This document shows positions 62,516 through 64,000 of a stretch of 64,000 nt of DNA, one piece after another. A program made the position numbers and the translations under genes. The notes beneath the pieces were generated by a model. The model searched no databases and was not told the DNA's origin. It worked only from the letters and a program-made list of their open reading frames with translations. This stretch comes from Chamaelirium japonicum (lineage: Eukaryota > Streptophyta > Magnoliopsida > Liliales > Melanthiaceae), in assembly GCA_947650365.1 (NCBI GenBank), contig CANTAL010000204.1, positions 1 to 64,000 on the forward strand, read 5' to 3'. The first letter of the stretch is position 1. Each line of letters opens with the position of its first letter.

Positions 62516-64000
62516 GTGCGAATGAATTAGAATGGATCGTACGAATGAATTGGAATGGATACATTCGTGCGAATGAATTAGAATGGATCGTATGAATGAA
62601 TTAGAGTGGATACATTCGTACAAATGAATTAGAATGGATCGTACGAATGAATTAGAATGGATACATTCGTGCGAATGAATTAGAATGTATCGTACGAATG
62701 AAATAGAATGGATCGTACGAATGAATTAGAATGGAGCGTGCGAATAAATTAGAATGGATCATACGAAGGAATTAGAATGGATCGTACGAATGAATTAGAA
62801 TGGATCGTAGTAATGAATTAGAATGGATCGTATGCATGAATTAGAATGGATCATGCGAATGAATTAGAATGGATCGTACGAATGAATTAGAATGGATCGT
62901 ATGAATGAATTAGAATGGATCGTGCGAATGAATTAGAATGGATCGTATGAATGAAATAGAATGGATTCGCACGAATGAATTAGAATGGATCGTACGAATG
63001 AATTAGAATGGATACATTCATGCGAATGAATTAGAACGGAACGTACGAATGAATTAGAATGGATCGTAGAATGGATCGTATGAATGAATTAGAATGGATC
63101 GTTCGAATGAGTAAGAATGGATCGTACGAATTAATTAGAATGGATTAAATTAGAATGAATCGTACGAATGAATTAGAATGGATCGTACGAATGAATTAGA
63201 ATGGTTCGTTCGAATGAATTAGAATAGATTGTGCGAATGAATTAGAATGGATCGTGCGAATGAATTAGAATGGATCGTACTAATGAATTAGAATAGATTG
63301 TGCAAATGAATTAGAATGGATCGTACGAATGAATTAGAATGGATCGTACAAATGAATTAGAATGGATCGTATGAATGAATTAGAATGGATCGTGCGAATG
63401 AATTAGAATGGATCGTACGAATGAATTAGAATAGATTGTGCGAATGAATTAGAATGGATCGTACGAATGAATTAGAATGGATCGTACGAATGAATTAGAA
63501 TGGATCATACGAATGAATTAGAATAGATTGTGCGAATGAATTAGAATGGATCATACGAATGAATTAGAATGGATCGTACGAATGAATTAGAATATATTAT
63601 GCGAATGAATTAGAATGGATCGTACGAATGAATTAGAATGGATCGTACGAATGAATTAGAATGGATCGTGCGAATGAATTAGAATGGATCGTATTAATGA
63701 ATTTGAATGGATCGTACGAATGAATTAGAATGGAACGTACGAATGAATTAGAATGGATCGTAGAATGGATCATATGAATGAATTAGAATGGATCGTACGA
63801 ATGAATTAGAATAGATTGTGCGAATGAATTAGAATGGAACGTACGAATGAATTAGAATGGATCGTAGAATGGATCGTATGAATGAATTAGAATGGATCGT
63901 TCGAATGAGTAAGAATGGATCGTACGAATTAATTAGAATGGATTGAATTAGAATGAATCGTACGAATGAATTAGAATGGATCGTACGAATGAATTAGAAT
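62516..64000 (-). repeat. Reverse part of module C unit, cut by window end
   Basis: Is collinear with 59024-60508. Private changes include GAATGTATCG near 62685, AGAACGGAACG near 63030 and AATATATTATG near 63590. It ends mid-array. Confidence 0.92.

Larger units (their letters stand above)
1..64000. repeat. 23-bp satellite array, both polarities, filling the window
   Basis: Every stretch read is made of a 23-bp unit or a close derivative; canonical copies are at 922-944 (forward) and 1703-1725 (reverse). The unit has a body CCATTCTAATTCATT and a self-complementary core TCGTACGA. Recurring derivatives in forward notation are core variants CGCACG, CATACG, CATATG and CGTATG; body variants CTATTTC, CTTACTC and AATTCCTTCG; a 28-bp form with CACGAATGTATCC; a linked variant GCACAATCTATTC; and a truncated 14-bp unit before CAATCC. 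Every canonical unit holds one GATC and one GTAC, so digestion at either site should give a 23-bp ladder. Neither end of the array is visible. The location in heterochromatin is inferred from size and homogeneity; the host is not identified. Confidence 0.97.
61681..64000. repeat. Module C, next tandem unit, cut by the window end
   Basis: This contains the first 2,320 bases of a 3,492-bp unit, collinear with 58189-60508. The array probably continues beyond the window with the same period; that is inference. Confidence 0.92.

Noticed and set aside
1..64000. CRISPR array
   Set aside because: Units of 23 bp with a palindromic core invite the idea, but there are no unique spacers: units abut directly and everything between cores is the same body.
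1..64000. Transposable element or unique gene island within the array
   Set aside because: No stretch beyond roughly one unit departs from the satellite family, and no terminal repeats or target-site duplications were seen.
1..64000. Telomeric or subtelomeric simple repeat
   Set aside because: No TTAGGG- or TTTAGGG-like runs are present at either end or inside.

Overview
The whole 64 kb window is satellite DNA. It is built from one 23-bp unit plus mutated, truncated and 28-bp derivatives, and both ends lie inside the array. I found no protein gene, RNA gene, transposable element or unique-sequence island. A canonical forward unit is at 922-944 and a canonical reverse unit at 1703-1725. In forward (F) polarity the + strand shows a body CCATTCTAATTCATT and a perfectly palindromic core TCGTACGA. 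In reverse (R) polarity the + strand shows GAATTAGAATGG. The canonical unit is about 35% GC and carries two CpGs, both in the core. The scale, the CpG-type decay of the core and the nested higher-order duplications point to eukaryotic heterochromatin such as a centromeric, pericentromeric or subtelomeric block. I cannot name the organism. The CATTC/GAATG content resembles human satellite II/III only loosely.

The main peculiarity is polarity. Reading by eye, the array flips between F and R about 110 times, from blocks of about 25 bp to about 2.9 kb. F-to-R flips often fall exactly on the palindromic core (perfect 18-bp palindromes at 5522-5539 and 21744-21761). R-to-F flips use a few recurrent junction sequences, so flips were copied along with their surroundings.

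On top of this lies a patchwork of long duplications. Module A is at about 1.74-9.25 kb and again at 18.14-25.37 kb, with a partial copy at 44.2-45.1 kb. Module B is at 14.46-17.78, 25.36-27.60 and 34.31-37.03 kb. Module C has a 3,492-bp period and lies at 27.60-31.86 and 58.19-64.0 kb. Module D is a 1,321-bp tandem at 39.98-42.92 kb. Module E is at 47.19-48.38 and 52.58-53.74 kb. Shorter pairs link 0.6 with 56.7 kb, 9.4 with 38.5 kb, 13.8 with 55.7 kb and 33.5 with 39.1 kb. Local tandem duplications of 217, 264, 332 and 798 bp show that amplification continued after the large copies formed.

The open reading frames of 62-104 codons are repeat shadows. Because 23 is not a multiple of 3, three units (69 nt) encode a 23-residue repeat, and a frame stays open only where variant units replace the TAA of CTAATTC. 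The block-by-block entries below tile the window; boundaries are good to roughly 10-25 bp because units are near-identical.
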